Source: Chloroflexota bacterium | GTDB lineage: Bacteria; Chloroflexota; Anaerolineae; UBA7937; B3-Chlor | Reading direction: 5' to 3' | DNA length: 64,000 nucleotides | Assembly (NCBI GenBank): GCA_030613785.1 | Contig: JAUWLF010000005.1 | Span: 22,116 to 86,115 of the forward strand | Shown here: positions 1 to 9,002 of the stretch, piece after piece | How positions within the stretch are numbered: the stretch's first letter is position 1 | Layout: the number at the start of each line of letters is the position of its first letter | Notes under the pieces: generated by a model | The model's database searches: none | The model's input: only the letters and a program-made list of their open reading frames with translations | Told to the model about the DNA's origin: nothing | Program-made: the position numbers and the translations under genes

Positions 1-2
1 TC

Positions 3-1502
3 GGATACGCGTCCTCCACTGCGGTGGCGACTGCATTGGTCCTCGGCCTGGGAACATTGGCCTGGCCTTATGCCAAGTACTTCTTCAGCGAACCTCTGAC
101 CGGGCTCTGCCTTTTGGCGGCAGCCTATGGGCTTCTCCACCTGACCTCGACGCAGGTCAGGTGGCCAAACCTCTGGCCTGCGGCCTTCTCGGGTTTCTGG
201 CTGGGGCTCGCCATCGCTGCTCGCTTCGCCAACGCCGTGCTGATCCCCCTCTATCTGGGCGCGCTGGTGTTCCACATCTGGCGCAGGGATGAGTTGATCG
301 ATTGGTCGGCAATCCGCGCCAAACCCTCGCGACTGCTTTCGACGTCCTGGCGTGAGGTCTGCACCTTCGCGCTGCCCATCCTGCTATGGGGCGCCATCAT
401 AGTCGCCTATAACTACCTCCGCTTTGGAAACCCCCTCACCACCGGCTACTTGCCGGAGGAATCCTTCTCCGCTCCTTGGCTAACGGGCATCCTGGGCCTG
501 CTGGCGAGTCCCGGGCGAGGTATCATCTTCTTCTGCCCCGTTCTGGTGGCTTGCATCCCTGCTGTTCCCTCGTTCTTTCGGCGCCACCGCCTTGAAGCCA
601 TGCTGCTCCTCCTGGTCAGCATCTCGTATCTCCTACTGTACGGCAAGTGGTTCATGTGGCATGGAGGCTTCGCCTGGGGACCTCGCTTTCTAGTGCCCAT
701 CCTTCCCTTGTTGACCATTACTCTCTCGCCTCTAATCGAGAGCTTGAAGGGGAGGTGGCTGGCAGCCTTCTGCGCACTACTCGGCCTGAGTGTGGCGGTC
801 CAGGTATTGGGTCTCAGCGTCCATTTCATCCACCAGCAAGAGGCTCTGCTGGACACTGGCCTGCCTCTCTTCGACCCGACTACCTTCTTCACTCCCCGTT
901 ACTCGCAGATCTGGGGGGCTCTGGCCTTCTTGACTCCCGACAAGCTGGACTTCGCCTGGCTGCGGTCTTTCCCTCCTGAAGTGAGAGTGGATTGGCTTGC
1001 CCTGACCGTCAACGTGGCTCTAGTGATCCTGTCTGGGTGGGGGCTGATCCTCGGCCTCCGCCGCAGAGACATGTCCCAGCGCCGGGTGTGGACACTTCTG
1101 GTCATCCTGCTGTTGTTGATCGCCGGAGGCACAGCGGTCTCGCTCGCGCAGTACAAGAACGACGGCCACGCCGATTACGTCAGCATGCTGGAGCATCTGG
1201 AGGCCGGTTCCCTGCCCAGTGACGCCATCATCCAGAACTCCCCTCCAGAGACCGCGATCTTGCAGAACCACTACAAGGGACGCCTCCCATCCTACGGCCT
1301 CTTCGAGGGAGAGCAGCCCCTGTCCGCCGACACGCTGGCGTTGCTGGACAGGTTGGCGGAGGTCCACGAGCGCTTCTGGCTCATCCCGGACGGCCTTGCA
1401 CCTGAGAGCAGCTCCCTGGACCGCTGGTTCACCGAACGAGGGTATTCTGCCAGGCATCAGACCTTCGGCCACGAGCGCCTGAGCCTGTACACCACACCAT
1501 AA
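3..1502 (+). CDS. Polytopic membrane glycosyltransferase-like protein (GT39/PMT type), 5' partial
   Basis: The reading frame is open to the window edge (codons from base 3), so the N-terminus lies outside; the first internal start would be GTG at 24. The visible 499 residues hold about ten hydrophobic segments. The sequence around AWPYAKYFFSEPL resembles lipid-sugar-dependent glycosyltransferases of the GT39/ArnT superfamily. A soluble C-terminal stretch of about 110 residues follows the last helix and would be extracytoplasmic. Two related large membrane proteins follow on the same strand, suggesting a cell-surface glycosylation locus. Donor and acceptor cannot be told from sequence. The family call is by eye; the membrane topology is the safe part. 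Confidence 0.7.
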   Translation, partial: GYASSTAVATALVLGLGTLAWPYAKYFFSEPLTGLCLLAAAYGLLHLTSTQVRWPNLWPAAFSGFWLGLAIAARFANAVLIPLYLGALVFHIWRRDELIDWSAIRAKPSRLLSTSWREVCTFALPILLWGAIIVAYNYLRFGNPLTTGYLPEESFSAPWLTGILGLLASPGRGIIFFCPVLVACIPAVPSFFRRHRLEAMLLLLVSISYLLLYGKWFMWHGGFAWGPRFLVPILPLLTITLSPLIESLKGRWLAAFCALLGLSVAVQVLGLSVHFIHQQEALLDTGLPLFDPTTFFTPRYSQIWGALAFLTPDKLDFAWLRSFPPEVRVDWLALTVNVALVILSGWGLILGLRRRDMSQRRVWTLLVILLLLIAGGTAVSLAQYKNDGHADYVSMLEHLEAGSLPSDAIIQNSPPETAILQNHYKGRLPSYGLFEGEQPLSADTLALLDRLAEVHERFWLIPDGLAPESSSLDRWFTERGYSARHQTFGHERLSLYTTP

Positions 1503-1608
1503 CCGGCTGACTGCCTCGACACGAACCCTACCGCGATCACGAGCGGCCTCCAGCCTGGTTGCTACACCCCCTACGCTATGATAAGATTGGCAGCGACAAA
1601 TCACGCAC

Positions 1609-1624
1609 AAGGAGGGCCCCTGTG
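1609..1624 (+). promoter_or_regulatory. Ribosome binding site deciding the GTG start at 1622
   Basis: AAGGAGGG at 1609-1616 lies six bases before GTG 1622, in frame with the long ORF whose first possible start is TTG 1559. The upstream TTG has no Shine-Dalgarno sequence. A TATGAT box at 1577-1582 precedes the site but I see no good -35 for it. Confidence 0.7.
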
Positions 1625-4354
1625 GCCGCTCTACTCCGAAGAAGAGCTCTGACTCATCTGCTCGTCATCTGCCTGTACGGCGTCCTCGCCCTGATTCTCA
1701 CGTATCCTCTCGTGACCCGCTTCAACACCCACGTCATGGGCACCGACATCTGGGCCTTCGACGAATACACCTTCATCTGGACTATGTGGTGGTTCAAGCA
1801 CTCCCTCCTGACCCTGAATTCCAGTCCCCTTCTCTCCAGCTATGTTTTCTACCCCTTGGGTATCAGCCTGGTGCTGTTCACGTTCAACTTCTTCAATGCC
1901 TTGATGTCCCTTCCGCTACAGCCTTTTCTCGGCCTGCCTGCGATCAGCAACCTGATGAACATCTTCGCCCTCACCTTCTCCGGCTTCGGAACCTACCTAT
2001 TGTTGCGCTACCTTCTGCCCGGACAAGGCACGACGGAAGGTCGCAGATCACTGCCAGTTCACGCCGCTGCCTTCATCGGCGGATTGGTCTACGCTTTCAG
2101 CTCGTACCGTTTCGTCTACGCCGCGCTAGGCCACCACAACATGGTCAGCACCGAGTGGATACCCTTCTACACCTTGTTTCTCATCAAGACTATTCGGGAA
2201 GGTGGTTGGCGCAACGCCGTCACGGGGGGCGTATTTGCGACTCTCACCCTCCTCTGCGAACCCTTCCTAGGCATCTTTCTGGCCACCTTGACCTTGCTCT
2301 TGCTGATCTTCGCGGGGCGCCGTGCAGTCTTCAACCTCGGCTTCGCGCGGAGGTTTGGCTTGCTCGTGCTGACCGCGGCCGTCACGGTCTTTCCGTTGGG
2401 CTATCCGATGCTGAAAGAGTTGTTCAGCGCTGAGTACGCCATGAGTGGTTGGGGACACTCGGAGAAGCTGTTGGTGGACCTCTTTGGCTTCACCAACCCT
2501 ACGTCCCTGCACCCCATCCTGGGCAACAACTGGACCCAAGAACTCACCATGGTGCGGGAAGGCACAGCCCGCTTCGTGGACGTGAATACCGTCTTCTTGG
2601 GTTGGGTGGTGATCGCCCTGGCCTTCTTCGCCAGTGTGAGGTATTGGGGACGCCTCAAGGTGTGGACAGTGGGAGCGATCACCTGGGCCATACTGGCCAT
2701 GGGGCCCCTGCTGCACATCAACGGCCGTTCTACCTTCGACCTGGACGGGCTACTGGTCAATGTGCCACTGCCTTTCATCGCCCTCCACTATCTCCCGGTG
2801 CTGAGCGCCAATCGCGTGCCCAACCGCTTCAGTTGCATACTGATGCTCTGTCTGGCCGTCCTGGTGGGTTTCACCGCCCACGCCATCCTGCGCCGGATCA
2901 GAAGGCGGGGTCTGGTTCTCGGCGCAGCCTGTCTGTTGGGCATATTGGTCATGTTCGAACACCTCTCCTTTCCCGTGCCTTTGACCGAGGCCATAGTGCC
3001 TGACTGGTACTACACCCTGGCCGACGAACCTGGCGATTTCGCGATTCTGGAGTTTCCTCTGGGCTGGCGTAACAGTTTCGGCGTCATCGGCGTTGAGCGC
3101 ACCCAGGCTCAGTACTACCAGAGCATCCACCACAAACGCTTGCCGTCCGGTAATATCTCCCGCAACCCACCGTTCAAGTTCGACTACTTCCGGGGCATAC
3201 CGATCTTCGACTCCATCGCCCGGGTGCAGCTCTACGAGGAACTGGATCCCGCCCGCGTGGACCAGGACCGTCTCCTGGCCGACGAACTGGTCTACTTCTT
3301 CGATATCCGCTATCTGGTGTTCCAACCCCCAATCCCCAACCGTCCACCCTATTCCGATACGCGACCTGCGGTGGAGGAGTACGTGCAGCAAGTCTTCCCC
3401 GTGGATAGGATTCTCGAAGATGATAACGGCCTTACGGTCTACCGCGTGCAGCAGCCGGAGGTCCAGACGAGTATCGACATCGATTTCGGCACTGAGGCGG
3501 CCTATCTGTACCAGGGAGAGGGGTGGAGCCGCGATGAGATCATCGGCGATGCCACAGCTAACTGGGCCGAGGCCCGGCAGGCCCGTCTTTTCGTCCCTCT
3601 CCGCGAGTTAGGTGACTACGAGATGAGCTTCCGTGCCCTGGCCTTCTCCTACGAGGGCGCGCCCCAACAGACCGTGAGGGTCACCGTGAACGGCCACCGT
3701 CTGCCGGAGACGTTCGCCATCGGCCCCTACTGGGAGGAGCACGCCTTGACGCTTCCATCTCAGTACCTGAAGGCTGGTCTGAACGAAGTCGTGCTCGACT
3801 TCGCATACGCGGCGTCGCCTCGCGATGTCCTGCCGGACGATTTCACCATCGGGAACACGGGTGTGACCTCGCCGGTCGAGATCAGCGTCAACAGCGCGGG
3901 TCTGCACGCTGGAGACTTCGCCTACATCACCGTGGAGGGCGAGGACGCGTCCACCCACCGCCGAGGCTACAACCTAGCTGTCATCGACCCGCAAACCGGC
4001 GCTGTGCTGGAGAAAGCAGGCTTCGACACCTGGGCCAACGAGTACGAATCTCAGGAGCTAGCTGATTTCGTGGGTGAGATACCCCACGGATACATCGTCG
4101 CCGTGGGCGTCAAGGATGATGGCGCGGCCCACTTAACGGAGCAGGCGGTTCAGGCCCTCCAGAGCCTCGGCGCACAGGCTGACCTCAGGGGCACCGAGCA
4201 CCTCTCCCATGCCGTTATCGGGGTCAAGGGGGCACCGCCCGGCACGGCCCTCGAGGCCTCAGGAGAGGGGAATTCTTACCTCAATGTGGGGAAGAATCCC
4301 GACGACCGAACGCTCTCCGTGGCCGTGGCTTATGTCAAGGTTGGCTTGAGATGA
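1622..4354 (+). CDS. Large polytopic membrane protein with C-terminal ILEI/PANDER-like domain
   Basis: The protein is 910 residues from GTG 1622, chosen for its strong ribosome binding site. The first 450 or so residues hold about eleven hydrophobic segments and resemble bacterial GT39/YfhO-type membrane proteins. A periplasmic region with a beta-rich stretch follows. Residues about 740-905 look like the ILEI/PANDER domain (known from FAM3 proteins): an RGYNLAVIDPQTG motif, an FDTW motif, a GYIVAVGVKDDG strand and a GVKGAPPG loop. The stop overlaps the next gene's ATG (ATGA), so the two are translationally coupled. A role in building or modifying a surface glycan is inferred from the fold and neighbours; no catalytic residues are assigned. 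Confidence 0.7.
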   Translation: MAALLRRRALTHLLVICLYGVLALILTYPLVTRFNTHVMGTDIWAFDEYTFIWTMWWFKHSLLTLNSSPLLSSYVFYPLGISLVLFTFNFFNALMSLPLQPFLGLPAISNLMNIFALTFSGFGTYLLLRYLLPGQGTTEGRRSLPVHAAAFIGGLVYAFSSYRFVYAALGHHNMVSTEWIPFYTLFLIKTIREGGWRNAVTGGVFATLTLLCEPFLGIFLATLTLLLLIFAGRRAVFNLGFARRFGLLVLTAAVTVFPLGYPMLKELFSAEYAMSGWGHSEKLLVDLFGFTNPTSLHPILGNNWTQELTMVREGTARFVDVNTVFLGWVVIALAFFASVRYWGRLKVWTVGAITWAILAMGPLLHINGRSTFDLDGLLVNVPLPFIALHYLPVLSANRVPNRFSCILMLCLAVLVGFTAHAILRRIRRRGLVLGAACLLGILVMFEHLSFPVPLTEAIVPDWYYTLADEPGDFAILEFPLGWRNSFGVIGVERTQAQYYQSIHHKRLPSGNISRNPPFKFDYFRGIPIFDSIARVQLYEELDPARVDQDRLLADELVYFFDIRYLVFQPPIPNRPPYSDTRPAVEEYVQQVFPVDRILEDDNGLTVYRVQQPEVQTSIDIDFGTEAAYLYQGEGWSRDEIIGDATANWAEARQARLFVPLRELGDYEMSFRALAFSYEGAPQQTVRVTVNGHRLPETFAIGPYWEEHALTLPSQYLKAGLNEVVLDFAYAASPRDVLPDDFTIGNTGVTSPVEISVNSAGLHAGDFAYITVEGEDASTHRRGYNLAVIDPQTGAVLEKAGFDTWANEYESQELADFVGEIPHGYIVAVGVKDDGAAHLTEQAVQALQSLGAQADLRGTEHLSHAVIGVKGAPPGTALEASGEGNSYLNVGKNPDDRTLSVAVAYVKVGLR

Positions 4355-6324
4355 GCCTCTCTCGCCTGCTGGCTAGGCGGGCGGACGAGATCATTGCCCT
4401 GGTGGTGGGCGCGGCCACCTTCGCTCTTTATGTCAACGCCCTGGCGCCGACGCTTCTGACGGCAGATGCCGCCGAGTTCCAGCTCGCCTGCAACGTCCTC
4501 GGCATCGCTCACCCCACCGGCTACCCGCTGTACCTGATGCTGGGATGGCTGTGGTCCCATCTGGTGCCCCTGGGAGATGCTGCGTATCGCATCAACCTCC
4601 TCTCTGCCCTGTTCGCGGCTCTGGCTGTGGGGCTGCTGTACCCTCTGATCCTGTTGGTGCTTGAAACAGCCGTGGACAGCCTTTCTCGTCCTTCGGTGCG
4701 GGGGGTTGCTATCATCGCCACCCTCAGCCTCGCTATGTCCCGGACTTTCTGGTCCCAGGCGGTCCGGGCCGAGGTGTACGCGCTGAACAGTCTCTTTGTG
4801 GTCGCCACCCTCTTCCTCTTGCTTCTGTGGGCTCGCACCAGATCGCACAGGACTCTGTATCTGGCCGCCTTGGTCTACGGCCTGAGCCTGACACACCACC
4901 GCACGATGATCCTCCTTGGCCCAGCATGTGTGCTCTTTGTGTGGTTGACTGACCGCTCAATGCTCACCGATCTCAAGTCACTAGGGAAACTCCTGCTTCT
5001 AATACTAGTTCCTCAGCTCCTCTATCTCTACATCCCGCTGCGTGCTCCAGCCACGCCTTACCTGCACATAGATCTGGCCCCGGGTCGGAGCCTGGAGCTG
5101 TACGACAACACCCTAGGGGGGTTCCTGGGCTTCGTGATGGGCGAGATGTTCAGGGGGGAGTTGGGACTCCAGGCCTCCCTGTGGGATCGCCTGACCATGG
5201 CCGCGGTTTCTCTGGTGAAGCAGTTCGGCATCGTTGGAATCGCCCTGGGGCTGGTTGGTGTGGTGAAGCTGGCCATTGGACGTCCAAATCTAGCATCACG
5301 GCGCGCCCTGGTGCTCCTGGGCGTGTCGTACCTGGGCGTTGTGGGCTTCACCCTGGTCTACTTCATCGGGGACATCCACGTGCTCTACACGCCTTCCTAC
5401 ATCATCTTCGCGATCTGGATGGCGCTGGGTATGGCGTGGATCATCGCAGCGGGTGGTAACGTGCGCTTCTGGGCATTCCGTCGCGCCCGGCGCTTCAGTG
5501 ACTATGTTCTCGTTGCACTGTTCGCCCTGCTGCCCCTGAGCTTGTTGTGGAACAACTACCATCGGGTGGACAGGAGTGACGATTACCGTGCTCGCCAATG
5601 GGCGGAGGAGATACTGTCGCAGCCGATACCTGAAGGCGCTATTCTGGTCAGCAACGATCGCAACGAGATCACGTCGCTGATCTACCTCCAGCACGTGGAA
5701 GGCGCGCGCCCCGATCTGATCACGATGTTCCCGTTGATGTTGCCAGGCGAGGAGTACTCCAATGTGGTACGCGTGATAGACGGCGTGATCGACCTTGGGC
5801 GACCTATCTATCTCGTGAAGCCCATGCCGGGGCTGGAGATCAAGTACCAGATGGGGCCTTTTGGCCCTCTGGTCCAGGTCGTGGGACCCAATATCACGGG
5901 CGAGCCGGATAACGCCACGAACCTGGCCTTGGACCACAGCCTAGTGCTCGTCGGCTACGACCTGGACCCCGATACTCCTCGGCCGGGTGAGGAACTACAC
6001 GTCACCCTGTACTGGCAAGTGAAAGAGGATCTAGCAGAGGACTACCACAGCTATGTACATCTCGTCGACGAAGAGGGCAACGTTGTGGCTCAGAGCGACC
6101 ACCAGCCTGGGGAGGTCTACTACCCGACGAGTCTCTGGCAGCGGGAGGAGACTCTGCCGGACAAGCATAGCCAACTCGTTCCTGCGGCCTGCGCTGCTGG
6201 AACCTGTCGCTTGGTGGCGGGGATGTACTCCTATCCGTTGCTGACGGCGCTAGGCCAGCCCCTCAGACTGCAACGCCTAGGCGTTGCAGTTGAACCGCGG
6301 CTCCCGTCGCGCTGGGATTCCTAG
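4351..6324 (+). CDS. DUF2723 / TMEM260-like membrane protein (putative O-mannosyltransferase family)
   Basis: This is a 657-residue protein with the DUF2723 N-terminal signature: a short helix, then LTADAAEFQLACNVLGIAHP and TGYPLYLMLG. About ten hydrophobic segments run to residue ~405. A soluble part of about 250 residues follows, whose last ~140 residues form a beta-rich domain (VGYDLDPDTPRPGEELHVTL) common at the end of Chloroflexota membrane glycosyltransferases. The family is related to protein O-mannosyltransferases, so transfer of a sugar from a polyprenyl carrier is the likely role; the acceptor is unknown. ATG 4351 overlaps the upstream stop. The 3' end overlaps the convergent AlbA_2 gene by four bases, leaving no room for a terminator. 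Confidence 0.75.
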   Translation: MSLSRLLARRADEIIALVVGAATFALYVNALAPTLLTADAAEFQLACNVLGIAHPTGYPLYLMLGWLWSHLVPLGDAAYRINLLSALFAALAVGLLYPLILLVLETAVDSLSRPSVRGVAIIATLSLAMSRTFWSQAVRAEVYALNSLFVVATLFLLLLWARTRSHRTLYLAALVYGLSLTHHRTMILLGPACVLFVWLTDRSMLTDLKSLGKLLLLILVPQLLYLYIPLRAPATPYLHIDLAPGRSLELYDNTLGGFLGFVMGEMFRGELGLQASLWDRLTMAAVSLVKQFGIVGIALGLVGVVKLAIGRPNLASRRALVLLGVSYLGVVGFTLVYFIGDIHVLYTPSYIIFAIWMALGMAWIIAAGGNVRFWAFRRARRFSDYVLVALFALLPLSLLWNNYHRVDRSDDYRARQWAEEILSQPIPEGAILVSNDRNEITSLIYLQHVEGARPDLITMFPLMLPGEEYSNVVRVIDGVIDLGRPIYLVKPMPGLEIKYQMGPFGPLVQVVGPNITGEPDNATNLALDHSLVLVGYDLDPDTPRPGEELHVTLYWQVKEDLAEDYHSYVHLVDEEGNVVAQSDHQPGEVYYPTSLWQREETLPDKHSQLVPAACAAGTCRLVAGMYSYPLLTALGQPLRLQRLGVAVEPRLPSRWDS

Positions 6325-7274
6325 TCTGGGGCCTCACGCAGCCGCTGGGATCTGTACTTCCGCCGTGCTGCATCGAAGAAAGAGCCATCCTTGCGATACT
6401 GCTCCACCACCCAGTCGACGAAAGCTTCGCTGTACTGCGGTGATCCGAATCTGGGCTTGTAGAAGTACTCACGCTTCGTCTCGTCTATGCGGTGGGCTGT
6501 TCGGACGGACAACATGTCGTAGGCATTGATCTTCTTCTTCCCCTCGAGGCGCTCGTTCAGGGACCGGAGGACCTCTTTCTGCCTGTACGGATGCGTGACG
6601 TCGGCGTAGATCCTCCCGTACACAGCCGCTGCCTCATCGTCCACCACCCTAACGGGCGGAGCACTTGGCATTGTAGAGGCCACCGTGCCAGCCGGAACCA
6701 TCTGAATGTCGTAGCCTACTGGGGCGTCCACAACCTTCTTGATGTTGCCTAGCCACGATTCCTTGACACGTTCGAGTTCCCTTTCTAGGGATCTCCTTAA
6801 GTCGTCCGAATTCCCAGGTTCACTCTTGGCGCCATGCCGGAAGTACACCGTACCCTTGGCAAACGCGGTTTTCTGCTTGCCGCCACCGGCGTCGTAGGTC
6901 CCAGGCTTCACGAAAACCATCGGAACACACACACCGTTCACACGAAGAGCCGCGATTCTATGCCCAGCTCTCTCCAGTTCCGAGATGTCGAAACCCGCGA
7001 ACTGCCGGTCAGTGTACTTTGCGATCTTGTCGGTTATCTTCGCCGCATCGAGCGTAAGCACCTCTGCAATATCACTCCCTGAGGGGCGGCCGTTGTCCTT
7101 GACCCCGATCAGCAGGCACCCCCCTCCAGAATTGGCCATCGATACAATGTCCTTGATCAACTCGCACCAGTCTGATCGTCGCCTAGGATGGAACTCGGCC
7201 TTGAATTCGATTTCCTTTGACTCCCTTTTCGCGGACTTGGCCTTGTTCAGCACCTTATCCTCTGACGATTTCAT
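6321..7274 (-). CDS. AlbA_2 (Schlafen-like) domain protein, candidate defence partner of SIR2 protein
   Basis: The protein has 317 residues. Residues about 20-170 match the AlbA_2 domain seen in Schlafen-like and divergent DNA/RNA-binding proteins: EIEFKAEF near residue 21, then MANSGGGCLLIGVKDNG around 46-62, and a late RVNGV strand. The C-terminal ~110 residues hold a helix-rich region (YRQKEVLRSLNERL) and a tail with YKPRFGSPQYSEAFVDWVVE; I do not recognise this as a named family. There is no ATPase or helicase domain. Its ATG overlaps the stop of a short ORF that fills the gap after the SIR2 gene, pointing to one operon. Flanking genes are unrelated housekeeping and membrane genes, so this looks like an inserted cassette. 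Confidence 0.7.
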   Translation of the reverse strand: MKSSEDKVLNKAKSAKRESKEIEFKAEFHPRRRSDWCELIKDIVSMANSGGGCLLIGVKDNGRPSGSDIAEVLTLDAAKITDKIAKYTDRQFAGFDISELERAGHRIAALRVNGVCVPMVFVKPGTYDAGGGKQKTAFAKGTVYFRHGAKSEPGNSDDLRRSLERELERVKESWLGNIKKVVDAPVGYDIQMVPAGTVASTMPSAPPVRVVDDEAAAVYGRIYADVTHPYRQKEVLRSLNERLEGKKKINAYDMLSVRTAHRIDETKREYFYKPRFGSPQYSEAFVDWVVEQYRKDGSFFDAARRKYRSQRLREAPD

Positions 7275-7435
7275 GCCAGCGTCCCTCCCGCAGGCTTGCT
7301 ACGGTTGGCGACATGCTCGAAACACTTCGCAATCATCCGAACATGCACCCACCCTCCGTTCCTGGGTGTCAGCCGTACTCGCGCTAGCACCGCACGATCC
7401 GCGAACGCGGCAGCGGTCGCTCGGAATTGACGCAA
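7271..7435 (-). CDS. Possible small protein between the SIR2 and AlbA_2 genes
   Basis: A 54-codon ORF (TTG at 7435) starts four bases after the SIR2 stop. It ends with TGA overlapping the AlbA_2 ATG (ATGA). It fills the gap exactly and reads as plausible protein (RVRLTPRNGGWVHVRMIAK near the middle). The ATGA junction supports translation, but the start codon is weak and there is no Shine-Dalgarno sequence. It could equally be a chance open frame in a 165-base spacer. No family recognised. Confidence 0.4.
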   Translation of the reverse strand: MRQFRATAAAFADRAVLARVRLTPRNGGWVHVRMIAKCFEHVANRSKPAGGTLA

Positions 7436-7439
7436 TCGC

Positions 7440-8840
7440 TCACGATCGCGCCACTTTCTTCTTCTTTTTGGAAGCAGCCTTCTTCGTGCCAGCTTTCCCA
7501 ACGAGCATGCCGTCGAGAATCTCGGGCAGTATCTCCTCCGCCTTCTGACACGCCCTCAGAATCCTCGCTTGCTCAAAGCCATCTATGTGTACGGAGAAGC
7601 GCTCTCTCAGAGTTGGCACAAGACTGGAGTCTGTATTGACGACCAACATTCTCTGCCGCTCCTTCATCGACATGGAGCGCAATATGATGTTCGTTAAGTA
7701 GGTGTCTGCTTCCGAGAAGGAATATCCGACGACCACAAGGTAGTCTGCTCCCTCGATGCACTGTCGCGCAGAGTTCCATATGTCAATGAGGTTGGGGAAG
7801 GTCAGGAACTTGAGTGACAGCGGTGGCACGAGCAGTGGGCGGCGAAGGCCCCCGCAGTTCTTGCAGATTCCGAGCACGGGATAACTCAGCCTGTCTTCTT
7901 CATACGTTTCCTTCAGTTCGAGTAGGTCGAACTCACGGACATCCTGACAGGAGTCACAGTAGGCCCAGTTAATCGAACCGTGCATCTTGATCGGTTCAAT
8001 GCTTTGTGGGCAGTTCGCTGCTTGCTCGGCTCCCGCAGTGTCCTTACGACTCAGCCTGGTCCTAAGTATGGCTTCGTCCATGCATCCGTCATAGTTGGTG
8101 GTGATTATCGACGCCTTGGGGTGTTTTGCTACGAAGTCTACGATCGCGTGATGTATGGCATTCGGGCTCGCGGAAATCATGGTGCTTGTCAGTAGTCCGA
8201 ACAGAGTCTGTAGAGTGTCCTGCAGGAAGCTGACGGAGGAAACGTCTACCCCCGACGGCCTGATCGATCGACGGCGACTGCTGAGATACTCCTCTCGCTC
8301 GGAGCGTTCTCGGGCTCCAGCAAAGAGAAAGTAGTCAAGCAGAGACGTGATATTGGGCTTCTTTGCGGCGAAGTCGGACAAGTAGGCGGCGGTCAGCAAG
8401 TCTTCGATATTGGTGATTCGCTGTTCCCTGCACCACGTCGCTAATCGATCCAAGTCTTCACGGCCGATCTTCCTGGCCCGCTCCCACAGCTCCTCGAGTA
8501 GTTTGTCAACCGTCGGAATGCCGGACGGAGCGGACGCGCCTGCCCCCAGTAGAAACGTGACCACTGTCTTGCTCGAGACCCGCAAGTCCCAGACACCCTC
8601 ATCGACCCGGCGGACTGCCCGCATCGCTTCAGATATGCGCTCACACGCCCGGGGACTAAGGTAGTCAGCCGCAAACGGCTCGAAGGTGTGCCACACGTCG
8701 ATCCACGCGGGGTCAAGCAGCTCGCCTTCGGGTTTGTCCGATATGAATGTCAAGAGCTGGCGGGCCACAGTGCGTCGCGGGTAGCGCCCGCTTTGAATGC
8801 GCTCCAGCAGGCTCTGTTGCTCCTCAGATACGTCGTTCAT
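7440..8840 (-). CDS. SIR2-family protein (predicted NADase / defence effector)
   Basis: The protein has 466 residues. An N-terminal helical region of about 90 residues precedes a SIR2-like Rossmann domain. It shows the GAGASAPSGIPT nucleotide loop (99-110), TTNYD with Asn249 (247-251), KMHGS with His287, a four-cysteine zinc ribbon (C295, C298, C326, C329) and VVVGYSFSEADTYL near 369-382. The Asn and His match catalytic positions of SIR2 NADases and deacylases. Such SIR2_2-type proteins commonly act as NAD-depleting effectors of phage defence, for example with HerA or in Thoeris ThsA. The C-terminus is lysine-rich. It is the promoter-proximal gene of the cassette. A defence role is inference; the SIR2 domain is clear. 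Confidence 0.8.
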   Translation of the reverse strand: MNDVSEEQQSLLERIQSGRYPRRTVARQLLTFISDKPEGELLDPAWIDVWHTFEPFAADYLSPRACERISEAMRAVRRVDEGVWDLRVSSKTVVTFLLGAGASAPSGIPTVDKLLEELWERARKIGREDLDRLATWCREQRITNIEDLLTAAYLSDFAAKKPNITSLLDYFLFAGARERSEREEYLSSRRRSIRPSGVDVSSVSFLQDTLQTLFGLLTSTMISASPNAIHHAIVDFVAKHPKASIITTNYDGCMDEAILRTRLSRKDTAGAEQAANCPQSIEPIKMHGSINWAYCDSCQDVREFDLLELKETYEEDRLSYPVLGICKNCGGLRRPLLVPPLSLKFLTFPNLIDIWNSARQCIEGADYLVVVGYSFSEADTYLTNIILRSMSMKERQRMLVVNTDSSLVPTLRERFSVHIDGFEQARILRACQKAEEILPEILDGMLVGKAGTKKAASKKKKKVARS

Positions 8841-8972
8841 GTACTCACCCTCCAGACCTTAGTCCTCTGCGGTGTCTCCCCGTGGGAAGTCTGCGCTCCA
8901 TCGGACCAACCGAGTATACCTAGGCAGCGACCCCGTCCGCCATGGAACTGCGGGTTCCGCAACACCTATTCT

Positions 8973-9002
8973 AGTATGGCACAGAATGATACTTATGTCA
9001 AA
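8973..9002 (-). promoter_or_regulatory. Possible promoter of the SIR2 cassette
   Basis: On the minus strand a perfect TTGACA (9002-8997) is followed after 18 bases by CATACT (8978-8973), a weak -10. The GGAAC/GTTCC inverted repeat at 8944-8958 lies just downstream and could be an operator. The first gene starts at 8840. Confidence 0.35.

Noticed and set aside
1020..1610. Minus-strand open frame of 196 codons
   Set aside because: Shadow of the membrane glycosyltransferase-like gene; composition is not protein-like.
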